This document shows, in pieces, positions 41,108-49,285 of a stretch of DNA of 49,285 nt. Positions within the stretch are counted from its first letter, which is position 1, and each line of letters starts with the position of its first letter. The notes beneath the pieces were generated by a model that ran no database searches, was not told the origin of the DNA, and saw nothing but the letters and a program-made list of their open reading frames with translations. The stretch is from Paenibacillus profundus. Its GTDB lineage: Bacteria > Bacillota > Bacilli > Paenibacillales > Paenibacillaceae. The DNA lies in contig NZ_JAJNBZ010000041.1 of the NCBI RefSeq assembly GCF_021369635.1, positions 1 through 49,285 on the forward strand, in the 5' to 3' direction. A program made the position numbers and the translations under genes.

Positions 41108-42871
41108 CTATACTTGCGATAAGGATGGGACTGCATCAAGAGCATACAGCTCGCGGTAGCGCGCACTTTGCTCCATCAGCTGCGTATGTGAACCGGACAT
41201 AGCGACTCCACCGTTTTCCAGGAAGATTACTTCGTCCATCTGCTCCACACCGGCTAAATGGTGTGTAATCCATAGCAACGTTTTGCCTTGAACGGCTTGA
41301 AACACGGTCGATAACAGCACGTTCTCCGTCCGCGGATCCAAGCCGACCGTCGGTTCATCCAGCACGATGATCGGATTGTCCTGCAGCAGGATGCGCGCGA
41401 GAGCTATGCGCTGGCGCTCCCCGCCGGAGAAGCGTTGTCCCATCTCATGGGTCCGTGTATGGTAGCCGTCTGGCAGAGAGTCGATTAATGGATGCAGCTG
41501 GGCCTGTGCAGCCGCAGCCTGAACCTGCTGCTCTGAGGCGTCAGGACGCCCCAGACGGATATTGTTGGCCACCGTCGTGTCGAACAAGTGTGGATTCTGA
41601 TTCAGCACGGAGACCACCTGCGTTAGGTGATGTTCCAGCTCATGAATCTCCGTTCCGTTCGCTGTGATTGTGCCCTGCTCAGGCTGTATAGCTCCTTGGA
41701 TCAACTTCAGCAGAGTCGACTTTCCTGCGCCGCTGCGGCCGATTATAGCGACTTTTTTCCCTGGGGGAATATCAAGCGAGATGTCTTGCAAGATCCGGTC
41801 CTCACTACCCGGATAACGAAAGGACACATGATTGAGCCGCAGGTGAACCTGCCGCCAAGCTGTCGCCACGCTCTGTGTCTGCCGATCCGTTATGTCTGCA
41901 AGCCCGCTCTCCGATTCGGGATCGTTCCCGACTTCCGCAATGCGCCGCAGCGAGTCTTGATACTTCGGTATTTTCTCTACAGCCTCCGACATTGGAGCGA
42001 AAGCGTTCATGATAGTTAGCGAAGACAACACAAACGCTGCAATGACCGTTACGGAAAAGTGTTCCGCCGCCGACTGGTGTCCGGTCCATATGATCATCGA
42101 TACGACGGCTGCGCCTGTCACGCACTGAATGATCAACTCTCGCCATCTCGCCCAGGCATGCACACGTCGTTCCACCTGCGTGAGCTCATTTTCGCTCGTT
42201 TCATACGCTTGGATAAATTCAGTCTTTCTCCCGCTCACTAGCCAATCGTTAATACCGAGCACCGCGTCGGTCAGCTTGCGGTATAGACGGTTGCGTCCAC
42301 GAGTTAAGCGAACGTGCTTCTTGCGAGTCACGGACAGGGAGACGAGGGGCAGCGCAAACAGGAGCATCGCAGCGTATAGCGCCATAAATATAGCGAACTG
42401 CCAATGAAACATGCCTAATGTCAGAATGAACAAGCCATACATAACCATAGAGACGATGCTTGGAAATATCGTGCGCAAGTATACGTCCTGCAGATGTTCG
42501 ATATCGTCGGACAGCACGCCGAGAATGTCGCCTGTCCGGTAGCGCGAACGTATGAACAGCGCTTGCGGCTCCAATATGTGATATAGGCGCACTCGCATGG
42601 CCGAGAGAATCCGCAGCACGGTATCATGTCCGATAAGCCGCTCCAAGTAACGAAAGACCGCTTGACCGATGCTGATGGCACGTACGGCTACGATCGGAAC
42701 AAAGAGCAGCAAAATATTTTCGGGGCGCAGGGCCGCTTTTGAAATTAAATAACCGGAGATGAACAAAAGCAGCGCAGCGGATAAGACGCCTAGGGTGCCT
42801 AACGCGGCGGCAAGCGTTAACCGCCAACGATGCTGCCGTAAATAAGGGCGAAGCCATCCCTCTTTTCTCAT
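41108..42871 (-). CDS. cydC: CydC: thiol reductant ABC exporter, second subunit
   Basis: A 587-residue fused membrane-ATPase half-transporter that, with CydD, exports cysteine or glutathione-like thiols for assembly of cytochrome bd. The CydC hallmark FRYLERLIGHDTVLRIL lies near residue 75. The ATPase has Walker A IGRSGAGKSTLLKL, the signature FSGGERQRIALARIL and Walker B IIVLDEPTVGLD. Its start overlaps the stop of cydD (ATGA), with AGGAGGGG upstream. Last gene of the cyd operon, followed by the terminator at 41053. Confidence 0.92.
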   Translation of the reverse strand: MRKEGWLRPYLRQHRWRLTLAAALGTLGVLSAALLLFISGYLISKAALRPENILLLFVPIVAVRAISIGQAVFRYLERLIGHDTVLRILSAMRVRLYHILEPQALFIRSRYRTGDILGVLSDDIEHLQDVYLRTIFPSIVSMVMYGLFILTLGMFHWQFAIFMALYAAMLLFALPLVSLSVTRKKHVRLTRGRNRLYRKLTDAVLGINDWLVSGRKTEFIQAYETSENELTQVERRVHAWARWRELIIQCVTGAAVVSMIIWTGHQSAAEHFSVTVIAAFVLSSLTIMNAFAPMSEAVEKIPKYQDSLRRIAEVGNDPESESGLADITDRQTQSVATAWRQVHLRLNHVSFRYPGSEDRILQDISLDIPPGKKVAIIGRSGAGKSTLLKLIQGAIQPEQGTITANGTEIHELEHHLTQVVSVLNQNPHLFDTTVANNIRLGRPDASEQQVQAAAAQAQLHPLIDSLPDGYHTRTHEMGQRFSGGERQRIALARILLQDNPIIVLDEPTVGLDPRTENVLLSTVFQAVQGKTLLWITHHLAGVEQMDEVIFLENGGVAMSGSHTQLMEQSARYRELYALDAVPSLSQV

Positions 42872-44595
42872 CGTATCCCCTCCTTCTGCGACCGAATCAG
42901 TTCATAATAGACGCCCTTCTGCCGGATAAGGGATTCATGGGTGCCAATCTCGGCTACCCGTCCTTGATCGAGAACGATAATTTGATCCATGTGCAGCATC
43001 CAATGCAGCCGATGCGTAGCCAGGAAGACCAGCTTGTCTTCAAATAACCGGAGCATCGTCTGCTTCAGCTCATATTCGGTTTCGATATCCAGATGGGCCG
43101 TAGGTTCATCTAATAAGACGACAGGACGGTCGCTCAAGAAAGCGCGGGCAAGGGCCACACGCTGTTCCTGCCCCCCGCTGAGGGTGCGACCCCCGTTGCC
43201 TATTGTTTCTTCATACTGATGGGGCAGTGAGGCTGCCAACTCTGCAAGACCTGCCGCAGCTGCAGCTCGTGTGACCGCATCCATGCTGGCATCTGGCACG
43301 TAGAATCGGATGTTTTCCGCCAAGGTGTCGTTGAAAATATACGGATGTTGAGGAATGTAGGTCGTCTGCTTATGCCATTGCTCCATCACGAGTGATTGGA
43401 GTTCAGGCTCATTCCAATGAATTCGGCCATTGGATGGGTGCAGAAACCCTCCCAACACATCGATTAAGGTGGATTTTCCGGCGCCGCTTTCGCCTACGAT
43501 TCCGACCTTCATTGTGCCTTTAATCTCAAAGGATACATTATGCAGCGAATAGGCAGCTTCCTGCTGGTGCCTAACATCAACACCGTGCAAAGACAGGCTG
43601 CTATCCGGTCCCCAGGACGATGAACGGTCCAGTTCAGCCGCTGCTTGTACCGTATCGTAATTCAGTATCGCTTGAATGTTGTCCGCAGCAGTCCTTCCGT
43701 TCAGCGTCGCATGGTAATCCGAGCCGACTTCACGTACGGGCAGAAAGTACTCCGGCGCCAAGATAAGCACAGTCAGGGCCGGAGCTAACGCCATGCTTCC
43801 TTCCACGAGCCGCAAGCCGAGTCCCACCGCCACACAGGCGACGGATAAGCTGGTGAAAAAGTCGAGCGCAAAGCTCGATAGAAAAGCTACGCGCAGGGTG
43901 CGGACCGTCGCCGAGCGGTACTGGTCGCTGACGCGGGCGATCGAGACTTGATGCCGTCGGCTGTGTCCCAGAAATTTCAGGGTCTCCAGCCCGCGCAGCG
44001 TGTCCACGAAATGATTCGATAATATACGGTACGAGTGCCACTGCTTATCCATCTGTTTCTGGGCGGCAAGGCCTAACAGAATCATGAATATAATAATAAT
44101 CGGTACGGTCACAACCAGAATGACGCCCGAGATGGCATCTTGGAAAAAAACATACCCAGCGATAACGAGCGGCAACACAGCGGTGCTCACCATGCGTGGC
44201 GGATAAAGCTCCAAAAAGATGCGCAGCTGAGCGATCCCTTCAAGTGCCAAGGTGACCAGCTTGCCCGTTCCTTCGGATCTGGCAAAGCTCGGACCCAGCT
44301 CGAACAGCTTATCCAGCAACCGCCTTCTCGTCTCGGCGCCAGTCTTCTCTGCAAAACGGTAAGACACCTTTTGCCGCACCCATGTGAGCACGCCTCGGCT
44401 GAGAAAGGCGAGCAAGAAGCAAGCAAGGTCCAGATACAAATCCTCCACAGGCGTCCCGTGAAATAAATCAGAAATAATATGGGCCAACAAGGTTGCCTGG
44501 AACAGAATACATATACTTTGCAATAATGAAATGCAGCTTAGCGTCACATAGAGCGCTTGTATCCCTTTGTATTGAGGCATTCTGCTTTTCTTCAT
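42868..44595 (-). CDS. cydD: CydD: thiol reductant ABC exporter, first subunit
   Basis: A 575-residue fused half-transporter. The CydD-like mid-region is FLGHSRRHQVSIARVSDQYR. The ATPase has Walker A VGESGAGKSTLIDVL, signature LSGGQEQRVALARAF and Walker B PVVLLDEPTAHLD. The frame begins with TTG at 44598, but the ATG at 44595, five bases after GGAG and sharing one base with the cydB stop (TGATG), is the better start. Needed for cytochrome bd maturation. Confidence 0.92.
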   Translation of the reverse strand: MKKSRMPQYKGIQALYVTLSCISLLQSICILFQATLLAHIISDLFHGTPVEDLYLDLACFLLAFLSRGVLTWVRQKVSYRFAEKTGAETRRRLLDKLFELGPSFARSEGTGKLVTLALEGIAQLRIFLELYPPRMVSTAVLPLVIAGYVFFQDAISGVILVVTVPIIIIFMILLGLAAQKQMDKQWHSYRILSNHFVDTLRGLETLKFLGHSRRHQVSIARVSDQYRSATVRTLRVAFLSSFALDFFTSLSVACVAVGLGLRLVEGSMALAPALTVLILAPEYFLPVREVGSDYHATLNGRTAADNIQAILNYDTVQAAAELDRSSSWGPDSSLSLHGVDVRHQQEAAYSLHNVSFEIKGTMKVGIVGESGAGKSTLIDVLGGFLHPSNGRIHWNEPELQSLVMEQWHKQTTYIPQHPYIFNDTLAENIRFYVPDASMDAVTRAAAAAGLAELAASLPHQYEETIGNGGRTLSGGQEQRVALARAFLSDRPVVLLDEPTAHLDIETEYELKQTMLRLFEDKLVFLATHRLHWMLHMDQIIVLDQGRVAEIGTHESLIRQKGVYYELIRSQKEGIR

Positions 44596-45611
44596 CAATA
44601 CTCCAGATGTTCTTTATCATCAATTCGTTTGCGGAACACATAATAGCTCCAAATTTGATAGCCCAATACGAACGGAAGAATCGTCAATGAAATATACGTC
44701 ATCACTTTTAACGAATACGCTCCGGAAGCTGCATTGTAAATCGTCAAGTGAAAGTCGGGACTGATCGAGCTGACCATCACCCGCGGGAACAAGCCGATGA
44801 ACATGCTGACAACGGACAGGATGATGACCGCGCCCGTCATGGCAAACGCCCAACCGTCGCGTTTTTTCTTGATAAATAGGCCTGCCAGGACAAGCGCTGC
44901 GCCTGCGAGAACCGGCAATGCGATCCATTGCGCCCCATGTACGGTGTAAATGTCGGTGCTGAAATAGGTCATTACCGCAAATATGAGCAGGACGGCCGCA
45001 ACGGCAGGACCTATGTCACGGGCAGCCTTCCGTGCCCGATCCCGCAGCACGCCGTTGGTGCGCAGCGTGATAAACACGAGGCCGTGCAGGATGCATAGCA
45101 GAACGACGGCCACTCCCCCGGCGAGAGCGTAGCCGTTCAGCAGGTCGAATACGCTGCCGATCATCTCCTTATGGCTGTCAATCGGCACGCCGCGGATGAG
45201 ATTCGCGAACACGACTCCGAACAAGAAAGGCGGAAGCAGGCTTCCAATGAAAATGGCGGCATCCCATGTCTTTTTCCAGATTCCGTGATCCATCTTCCCT
45301 CTGAATTCAAAGGCAACGCCGCGAGCGATAAGCGCTAGCAGCAGCACGACAAACGGAATGTAAAAGCCGCTGAATAAGGTGGCGTACCATTCCGGAAAAG
45401 CGGCGAACATGGCGCCGCCAGCCGTAATGAGCCATACTTCGTTCGCATCCCAATAAGGGCCGATTGTATTGATGAGGATACGGCGCTCTTGGTCGCTCTT
45501 GCCTAGAAACCGCGATACGATACCTACGCCGAAATCAAAGCCCTCAAGGAAGAAAAAACCGACAAATAGAACAGAAACGAGAATAAACCATAACTCATTT
45601 AGCGAGAGCAT
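44595..45611 (-). CDS. cydB: CydB: cytochrome bd quinol oxidase subunit II
   Basis: A 338-residue membrane subunit with about eight segments. It starts SLNELWFILVSVLFVGFFFLEGFDFGVG, the classic CydB N-terminus, and has GPYWDANEVWLITAGGAMFAAFPEWYATLFSGFY. The frame is open from 45656, but AAGGAGG just before the ATG at 45611 decides the start. It overlaps the end of cydA by 17 bases. Confidence 0.93.
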   Translation of the reverse strand: MLSLNELWFILVSVLFVGFFFLEGFDFGVGIVSRFLGKSDQERRILINTIGPYWDANEVWLITAGGAMFAAFPEWYATLFSGFYIPFVVLLLALIARGVAFEFRGKMDHGIWKKTWDAAIFIGSLLPPFLFGVVFANLIRGVPIDSHKEMIGSVFDLLNGYALAGGVAVVLLCILHGLVFITLRTNGVLRDRARKAARDIGPAVAAVLLIFAVMTYFSTDIYTVHGAQWIALPVLAGAALVLAGLFIKKKRDGWAFAMTGAVIILSVVSMFIGLFPRVMVSSISPDFHLTIYNAASGAYSLKVMTYISLTILPFVLGYQIWSYYVFRKRIDDKEHLEY

Positions 45612-46998
45612 GTGCTTCCTCCTTATCAAACGGATCGTGCGAAATGGAATCTTCAACCTCTTCCTGCTCCGCGTCTTTGCGAATCACTTTCACGAACAGA
45701 CATGCATCGATAATGGCCAGAATCGCATAAATGCTCGTAAAGGCAATAATCGAGAAGAGCAACTCACCTGCGGATACCGTAGGCGAAATGGCATCTTCGG
45801 TCCGCATCACTCCGAATACGACCCAAGGCTGGCGTCCCATCTCGGCCATCAGCCACCCCGCCGAATTGGCCAGAAACGGGAATGCAATCGCGCCTACCAT
45901 CAGCTTCAAAAACCACGGCCGTTGTTCAAGCTTCCGTGTGCGGGCCAGCACGATGCCGTAGATGCCAAGCAAACACATGAGGCCGCCGGCTATAACCATG
46001 GTGCGGAAGCTCCAGAAGGTCATTTTTACCGAGGGAATGTAGTCACCCGGCCCGTATTTTTGTTCGTACTGCACCTGAATCTGGTTCATGCCGTCTAGAC
46101 TGCCGCTGAACTTGTTAAACGATAAAATGCTCAGCATATAGGGAATTTTGATTTCGGAAGAATTTTCTTTTTTCACCGTATCGATATTGGCATAGAGGGT
46201 GAACGGCGCAGGATCCTCGCTCGTGTTCCACAATGCTTCAGCCGCAGCCATCTTCATTGGCTGCGATGCAAGGAGGTGCTGACCTTGCTGATGTCCGATA
46301 ATCGCAACGAGCAGAGCGGATATCATGGCGACCATAATCGATACATGGAACGATTTTTTGAACATTTCGAGATTTTGCCGCTTCAGCAGCTTCCATGCGC
46401 TGACGCCAGCCATAAAGAACGCACCGGTAGCGAAGGCGGCAAATAAGGTGTGCGGAAATTGCAGCCACAGCTGCGGATTGGTGATAATCGCAAAGAAATC
46501 GCTCATTTCCGCCCTTCCGTTCTGGAATACATAGCCGACTGGCGCATGCATGAAGGAATTGGCCGTCAGTATCCAAAAGGCTGACAAGACGGTACCTATC
46601 GATACAAGCCAAATGCATGCGAGGTGAACGCGCTTCGATAAGCGGTCCCAGCCGAACACCCACAAGCCAATGAACGTGGACTCCATAAAAAAGGCAAGCA
46701 AGCCTTCAATCGCCAGCGAAGGTCCGAATACGTCCCCGACGAAGCGGGAATAGTTCGACCAGTTCATGCCGAACTGGAACTCCTGCAAGATGCCGGTTAC
46801 GACACCGACTGCAAAATTGATCAGGAACAATTTACTCCAAAATTTAGCGGTTTGTTTATATATTTCTTTGCCTTTCACAACGTAGAGCGTCTCCAATATC
46901 GCGATTAAGAACGCTAGCCCAATCGTCATCGGAACGAAGATGTAATGGAATAGCGTAGTGGACGCAAATTGAATGCGCGCGAGAATAACCTGATCCAT
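45595..46998 (-). CDS. cydA: CydA: cytochrome bd quinol oxidase subunit I
   Basis: A 467-residue haem-bearing subunit with about nine membrane segments. It begins with the CydA core RIQFASTTLFHYIFVPMTIGLAF (haem-ligand His). The quinol-site region is shorter than in Escherichia coli, as is usual for the short-Q-loop Firmicutes form, and the family signature GWLMAEMGRQPWVVFGVMRTEDA is intact. It starts with ATG preceded by AAGGAGG. First gene of cydABDC, downstream of a Rex-type site. Confidence 0.95.
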   Translation of the reverse strand: MDQVILARIQFASTTLFHYIFVPMTIGLAFLIAILETLYVVKGKEIYKQTAKFWSKLFLINFAVGVVTGILQEFQFGMNWSNYSRFVGDVFGPSLAIEGLLAFFMESTFIGLWVFGWDRLSKRVHLACIWLVSIGTVLSAFWILTANSFMHAPVGYVFQNGRAEMSDFFAIITNPQLWLQFPHTLFAAFATGAFFMAGVSAWKLLKRQNLEMFKKSFHVSIMVAMISALLVAIIGHQQGQHLLASQPMKMAAAEALWNTSEDPAPFTLYANIDTVKKENSSEIKIPYMLSILSFNKFSGSLDGMNQIQVQYEQKYGPGDYIPSVKMTFWSFRTMVIAGGLMCLLGIYGIVLARTRKLEQRPWFLKLMVGAIAFPFLANSAGWLMAEMGRQPWVVFGVMRTEDAISPTVSAGELLFSIIAFTSIYAILAIIDACLFVKVIRKDAEQEEVEDSISHDPFDKEEAHALAK

Positions 46999-47057
46999 AA
47001 TGGCCTCCTTTAGCTGAATGCTGTTCTGTGTGTTTTTAAGGCCCTTCGGCGCCTCAT

Positions 47058-47078
47058 TATGTGAATGGGTTCACGTAA
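47058..47078 (-). promoter_or_regulatory. Rex-type site before cydA
   Basis: ATGTGAA and TTCACGT are separated by TGGG, matching the redox repressor Rex dyad (TTGTGAA-N4-TTCACAA). A further TGTGAA half-site starts at 47082. It lies about 60 bases before the cydA start. Rex represses cyd operons at high NAD+/NADH ratio. Confidence 0.7.
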
Positions 47079-47092
47079 TGGTGTGAATGACG

Positions 47093-47358
47093 ATGCGCCG
47101 CTTGTACATGATATGAACGTCACTATACGTAACCTTAACCGTCATTTTTCATTACATTGCCTAGGCGCAGCTCGGTTCGGCACTGCCGTTAAACCGAATT
47201 TTTACACAGCGAATCGCTTCAGCATTATCATAGAGCAGAGTGGATGCCATGTCGCCATCCATTTATGTAGAGGTCAATCATCCATGTTCAACACACTGAC
47301 ACATAGTTGACAAGGTTTCGATGAAATCGGCCTGCGCCGACTAATTTAGTGAGATGTT
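47093..47358. promoter_or_regulatory. Divergent region between cydA and the MocR gene
   Basis: Promoters of both genes must lie here, at least in part. No clear consensus was found for cydA. TTGACA occurs at 47309 on the plus strand. Nothing else is seen in the middle of the stretch. Confidence 0.3.
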
Positions 47359-47386
47359 ATACTTAAGTCGTGTGATAAAAATCACA
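47359..47386 (+). promoter_or_regulatory. MocR gene -10 box and overlapping Crp/Fnr site
   Basis: TATACT at 47359-47364 is a possible -10. The perfect dyad TGTGATAAAAATCACA (47371-47386) fits a Crp/Fnr-type site, and would overlap the transcription start. So position suggests repression, or control of another start. Confidence 0.55.
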
Positions 47387-47415
47387 GACTAAGTAAATAT
47401 AAGAGGTGGATTTCT

Positions 47416-48852
47416 ATGTGGCAACCGGATCGTTCTAGCAAACAAGCGCTATATCAGCAGATTGCCGCATATATGGAGCGCAGAATTTTTTATGGGGAGT
47501 TTCCGCCCGGCAGCATTCTCCCTTCGGAGCGTAAATTCGCCGAACAAATAAACGTAAATCGGAGTACCGTCGTTCAAGCCTATGAAGAATTGCGAGCATC
47601 GGGAATTATCGAAAGCATGGTAGGAAGCGGTACGCGGGTAAGCAAATATAAATGGGGGGCTCCCAAGCAAACACCGGATTGGCTTCAGTATTTAGAAGGC
47701 GGCACCGTCGTGCAGCCGAACCAATCCTTCTTGCGGACCATCCGGGAAGAACTCGATACGGGACGTCTGCTCATCGACTTCGCAAGCGGCGAGCTGTCTC
47801 CCGACTTATCTCCAAATGAAGCCATTCGGCTGCTCTTGAGCGAGCATTCATTACATGAGGATTTGGGCTATGACAATCCGCAAGGCTATGTTCCGCTGCG
47901 GCAAGCGCTGGTCTCTTATTTGCAGCAGTATCGCGGCATCCGGGCAACGGAATCCTCGATCCTTATCACCTCGGGATCTCATCAGTCACTGTATTTGATT
48001 ACCCAGCGGTTATTAAGTCCGGGCGATGCTGTGGCGATCGAAGATCCGTCCTATTACTATTCATTGCCTATGTTTCATTCGGCAGGCCTTCGCTTGTTCC
48101 GTCTGCCTGTTGACGAAAAGGGTGTCTGTCCCGAGGGAATTCTATCGTTGTACCGGGAACATAACATACGTATGATCTTTGTGAATCCGAATTACCATAA
48201 TCCCACTGGCCGCGTGCTTGATCCGTCACGCCGGGAGAGGCTGCTCGATGTGTGCGGACATTTGGGAATTCCCGTAGTGGAGGATGATCCGTTCAGCTTG
48301 ACTTCATTCGCGGGCAATCCGCCGCCATCGCTCAAATCGATTGATGTCAACAGCACCGTGCTCTACATCGGTTCGCTCTCCAAAACAGTGGCGTCGGGCT
48401 TGCGTATCGGTTGGATGGTCGCCCCGCAATCGGTTGTGAACCGGCTTACGGACGAGAGACAGCAGATGGATTTCGGACTTAGCGTGCTGCCGCAGCGCAT
48501 TGCTGCGCAATTACTGTCCTCGGACCATTTTGACCGGCATTTGCAACGGCTGCGGCAGGAACTGTCGCATAAGCGGAATCTGCTCATTGATGCCTTGCAG
48601 CGCGAGCTGCCTGGTGAGGTATCCTATACGCTGCCGCAAGGCGGGCTGCATCTGTGGTGCAAAATAAAGCGGCCCGTCGACGATGGCAGACTGCTGGAGG
48701 AAGGCATGAAGCGGGGAGTCGTCTTTGTTCCGGGAAGCGTGTACGGTTCGGAATCGGGCTATGTTCGCTTTACATATGCGCGGCCGCAGCCTGATGAGAT
48801 CGGCCCGGGCATATCCAAATTCGCGCAAGCGTTGCGCGCTGTAGTTAAATGA
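47416..48852 (+). CDS. MocR-type GntR/aminotransferase-like regulator
   Basis: A 478-residue MocR regulator: an N-terminal GntR winged helix (about 1-75, LYQQIAAYMERRIFYGEFPPGSILPSERKFAEQINVNRSTVVQAYEELRASGIIES), a linker and a class-I aminotransferase-like domain that binds pyridoxal phosphate through Lys323 (GSLSKTVASGLRIGW). Other conserved PLP contacts include the NPNYHNPTG stretch. Such proteins use PLP or its amino-acid adduct as effector, commonly for GABA, taurine, PLP synthesis or D-alanine pathways. No obvious target gene lies beside it; the divergent cyd operon is an unlikely one. GAGGTGG before the ATG. Confidence 0.9.
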   Translation: MWQPDRSSKQALYQQIAAYMERRIFYGEFPPGSILPSERKFAEQINVNRSTVVQAYEELRASGIIESMVGSGTRVSKYKWGAPKQTPDWLQYLEGGTVVQPNQSFLRTIREELDTGRLLIDFASGELSPDLSPNEAIRLLLSEHSLHEDLGYDNPQGYVPLRQALVSYLQQYRGIRATESSILITSGSHQSLYLITQRLLSPGDAVAIEDPSYYYSLPMFHSAGLRLFRLPVDEKGVCPEGILSLYREHNIRMIFVNPNYHNPTGRVLDPSRRERLLDVCGHLGIPVVEDDPFSLTSFAGNPPPSLKSIDVNSTVLYIGSLSKTVASGLRIGWMVAPQSVVNRLTDERQQMDFGLSVLPQRIAAQLLSSDHFDRHLQRLRQELSHKRNLLIDALQRELPGEVSYTLPQGGLHLWCKIKRPVDDGRLLEEGMKRGVVFVPGSVYGSESGYVRFTYARPQPDEIGPGISKFAQALRAVVK

Positions 48853-48861
48853 GTAGCTTGG

Positions 48862-48899
48862 AAGCCTATGGGTTCATACGACTCCATAGGCTTTTTTTG
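48862..48899 (+). terminator. Terminator of the MocR gene
   Basis: Perfect 9-bp stem AGCCTATGG / CCATAGGCT with a 12-base loop and TTTTTTT. Confidence 0.9.
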
Positions 48900-49285
48900 T
48901 ACGCTGCCTCATCAAGCATCCACAAGCACGCCGGGACGATGAATTCCTTTGCAGCGATCATTCTGGCATGGAATCGCTCCCTCTTGGCCCCTCACCTCAT
49001 ATTTAAAGAAAAAGCAGGACGAAAGGCTGCTTCGTATCCTCCGCGTCTCATTTTTCATTGGATTTTATGCAGTAGAAACATCTTACAAATCCCTTTGCAG
49101 CAGGTTTCATTGGAATTCATCCAATGTTTTGGACTCGTTTCGCCGCAGTCGATGAAAAACAACCAAATCCACTGCACTAAATAAAGTCAACATGCCACTT
49201 GGCCGCTCAATCTGTACATTCCACTGTACATTAGAGAGTGTCTATTCAATTCATGCTAAAGTGTATCTATTTTCCTTTTTGTGGA
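48900..49285. other. Right-edge stretch, no supported gene
   Basis: No coding sequence is recognised. CTGTACATT occurs twice 12 bases apart (49212 and 49224), and GTGTCTATT (49239) and GTGTATCTATTTTCC (49261) look like related repeats, the kind of layout seen at the ends of some insertion sequences. The window stops before it can be tested. Confidence 0.35.

Noticed and set aside
47416..48852. A true aminotransferase
   Set aside because: The N-terminal GntR winged helix fused to the PLP domain marks a MocR regulator, although residual transamination cannot be excluded.

Overview
The window looks like a chromosomal segment of a Paenibacillus-type, low-to-middling GC, endospore-forming Firmicute. 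The signs are AGGAGG-type ribosome binding sites with frequent TTG and GTG starts, a copper-amine-oxidase-like/GH18 protein of the sporulation glycosidase type, a ytcD/ytbD/ytbE cluster arranged as in Bacillus subtilis, a cydABDC operon, a DHA2 drug exporter and B. subtilis-like Fur boxes. I saw no rRNA, tRNA or CRISPR array.

Layout. 0.1-1.5 kb: a broken ABC exporter of the MacB/YtrF kind. 1.8-7.1 kb: a TIM-barrel protein, a GH18 protein and two coupled Gfo/Idh/MocA oxidoreductases, all on the minus strand. 7.2-9.7 kb: a tight three-gene ADP-ribose operon made of an NrtR-like Nudix regulator, a NADAR protein and a bacterial PARG. 9.7-12.8 kb: single genes (a PhnA-like zinc protein, a Dph6-like PP-loop ATPase, a GNAT acetyltransferase, a YhhN protein). 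12.9-17.6 kb: an iron region with a Fur-box-led operon (LLM flavin monooxygenase, IruO/YumC-like reductase, siderophore-binding lipoprotein), flanked by decayed AraC regulators and a decayed second siderophore-binding protein. 17.6-22.8 kb: a DHA2 exporter, the HxlR/MFS/aldo-keto reductase stress module and a Bax inhibitor-1 family protein. 22.9-27.2 kb: a complete Fur-controlled siderophore ABC transporter (binding protein plus two FecCD permeases), divergent from a second IruO/YumC-like reductase. 27.3-30.5 kb: an orphan SUKH-3 immunity protein, an alpha/beta hydrolase and rlmN. 30.6-33.8 kb: a MarR regulator with a decayed MFS target, an AlkC-like DNA repair protein and rluF. 33.8-36.4 kb: a two-component system beside a secreted 17-residue-repeat protein. 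36.7-38.2 kb: a thiosulfate-uptake pair (TsuA/TsuB). 38.4-41 kb: an AlkD-like protein, a Fic protein and a small XRE regulator. 41.1-47 kb: cydABDC. 47.4-48.9 kb: a MocR-type regulator. The window ends in unassigned DNA.

How the parts work together. The two iron regions are probably one regulon. Only the 22.9-26 kb locus carries permeases, so the lipoprotein of the 13-17 kb operon may use them. Two paralogous reductases and an NtaA/SnaA-type monooxygenase suggest cytosolic iron release from imported chelates. The 7.2-9.7 kb operon looks like an ADP-ribose sensing and removal unit. Its make-up (ADP-ribose sensor/hydrolase, predicted ADP-ribosyl glycosidase, PARG) is the best candidate here for a poorly described system. 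Much of the rest is regulatory: candidate operators are visible for Fur (four), Rex, a Crp/Fnr protein, a MarR protein, an HxlR protein and an OmpR-type regulator. Gene decay is concentrated at 0.1-1.5, 12.9-13.1, 16.9-17.6 and 30.6-31.4 kb.
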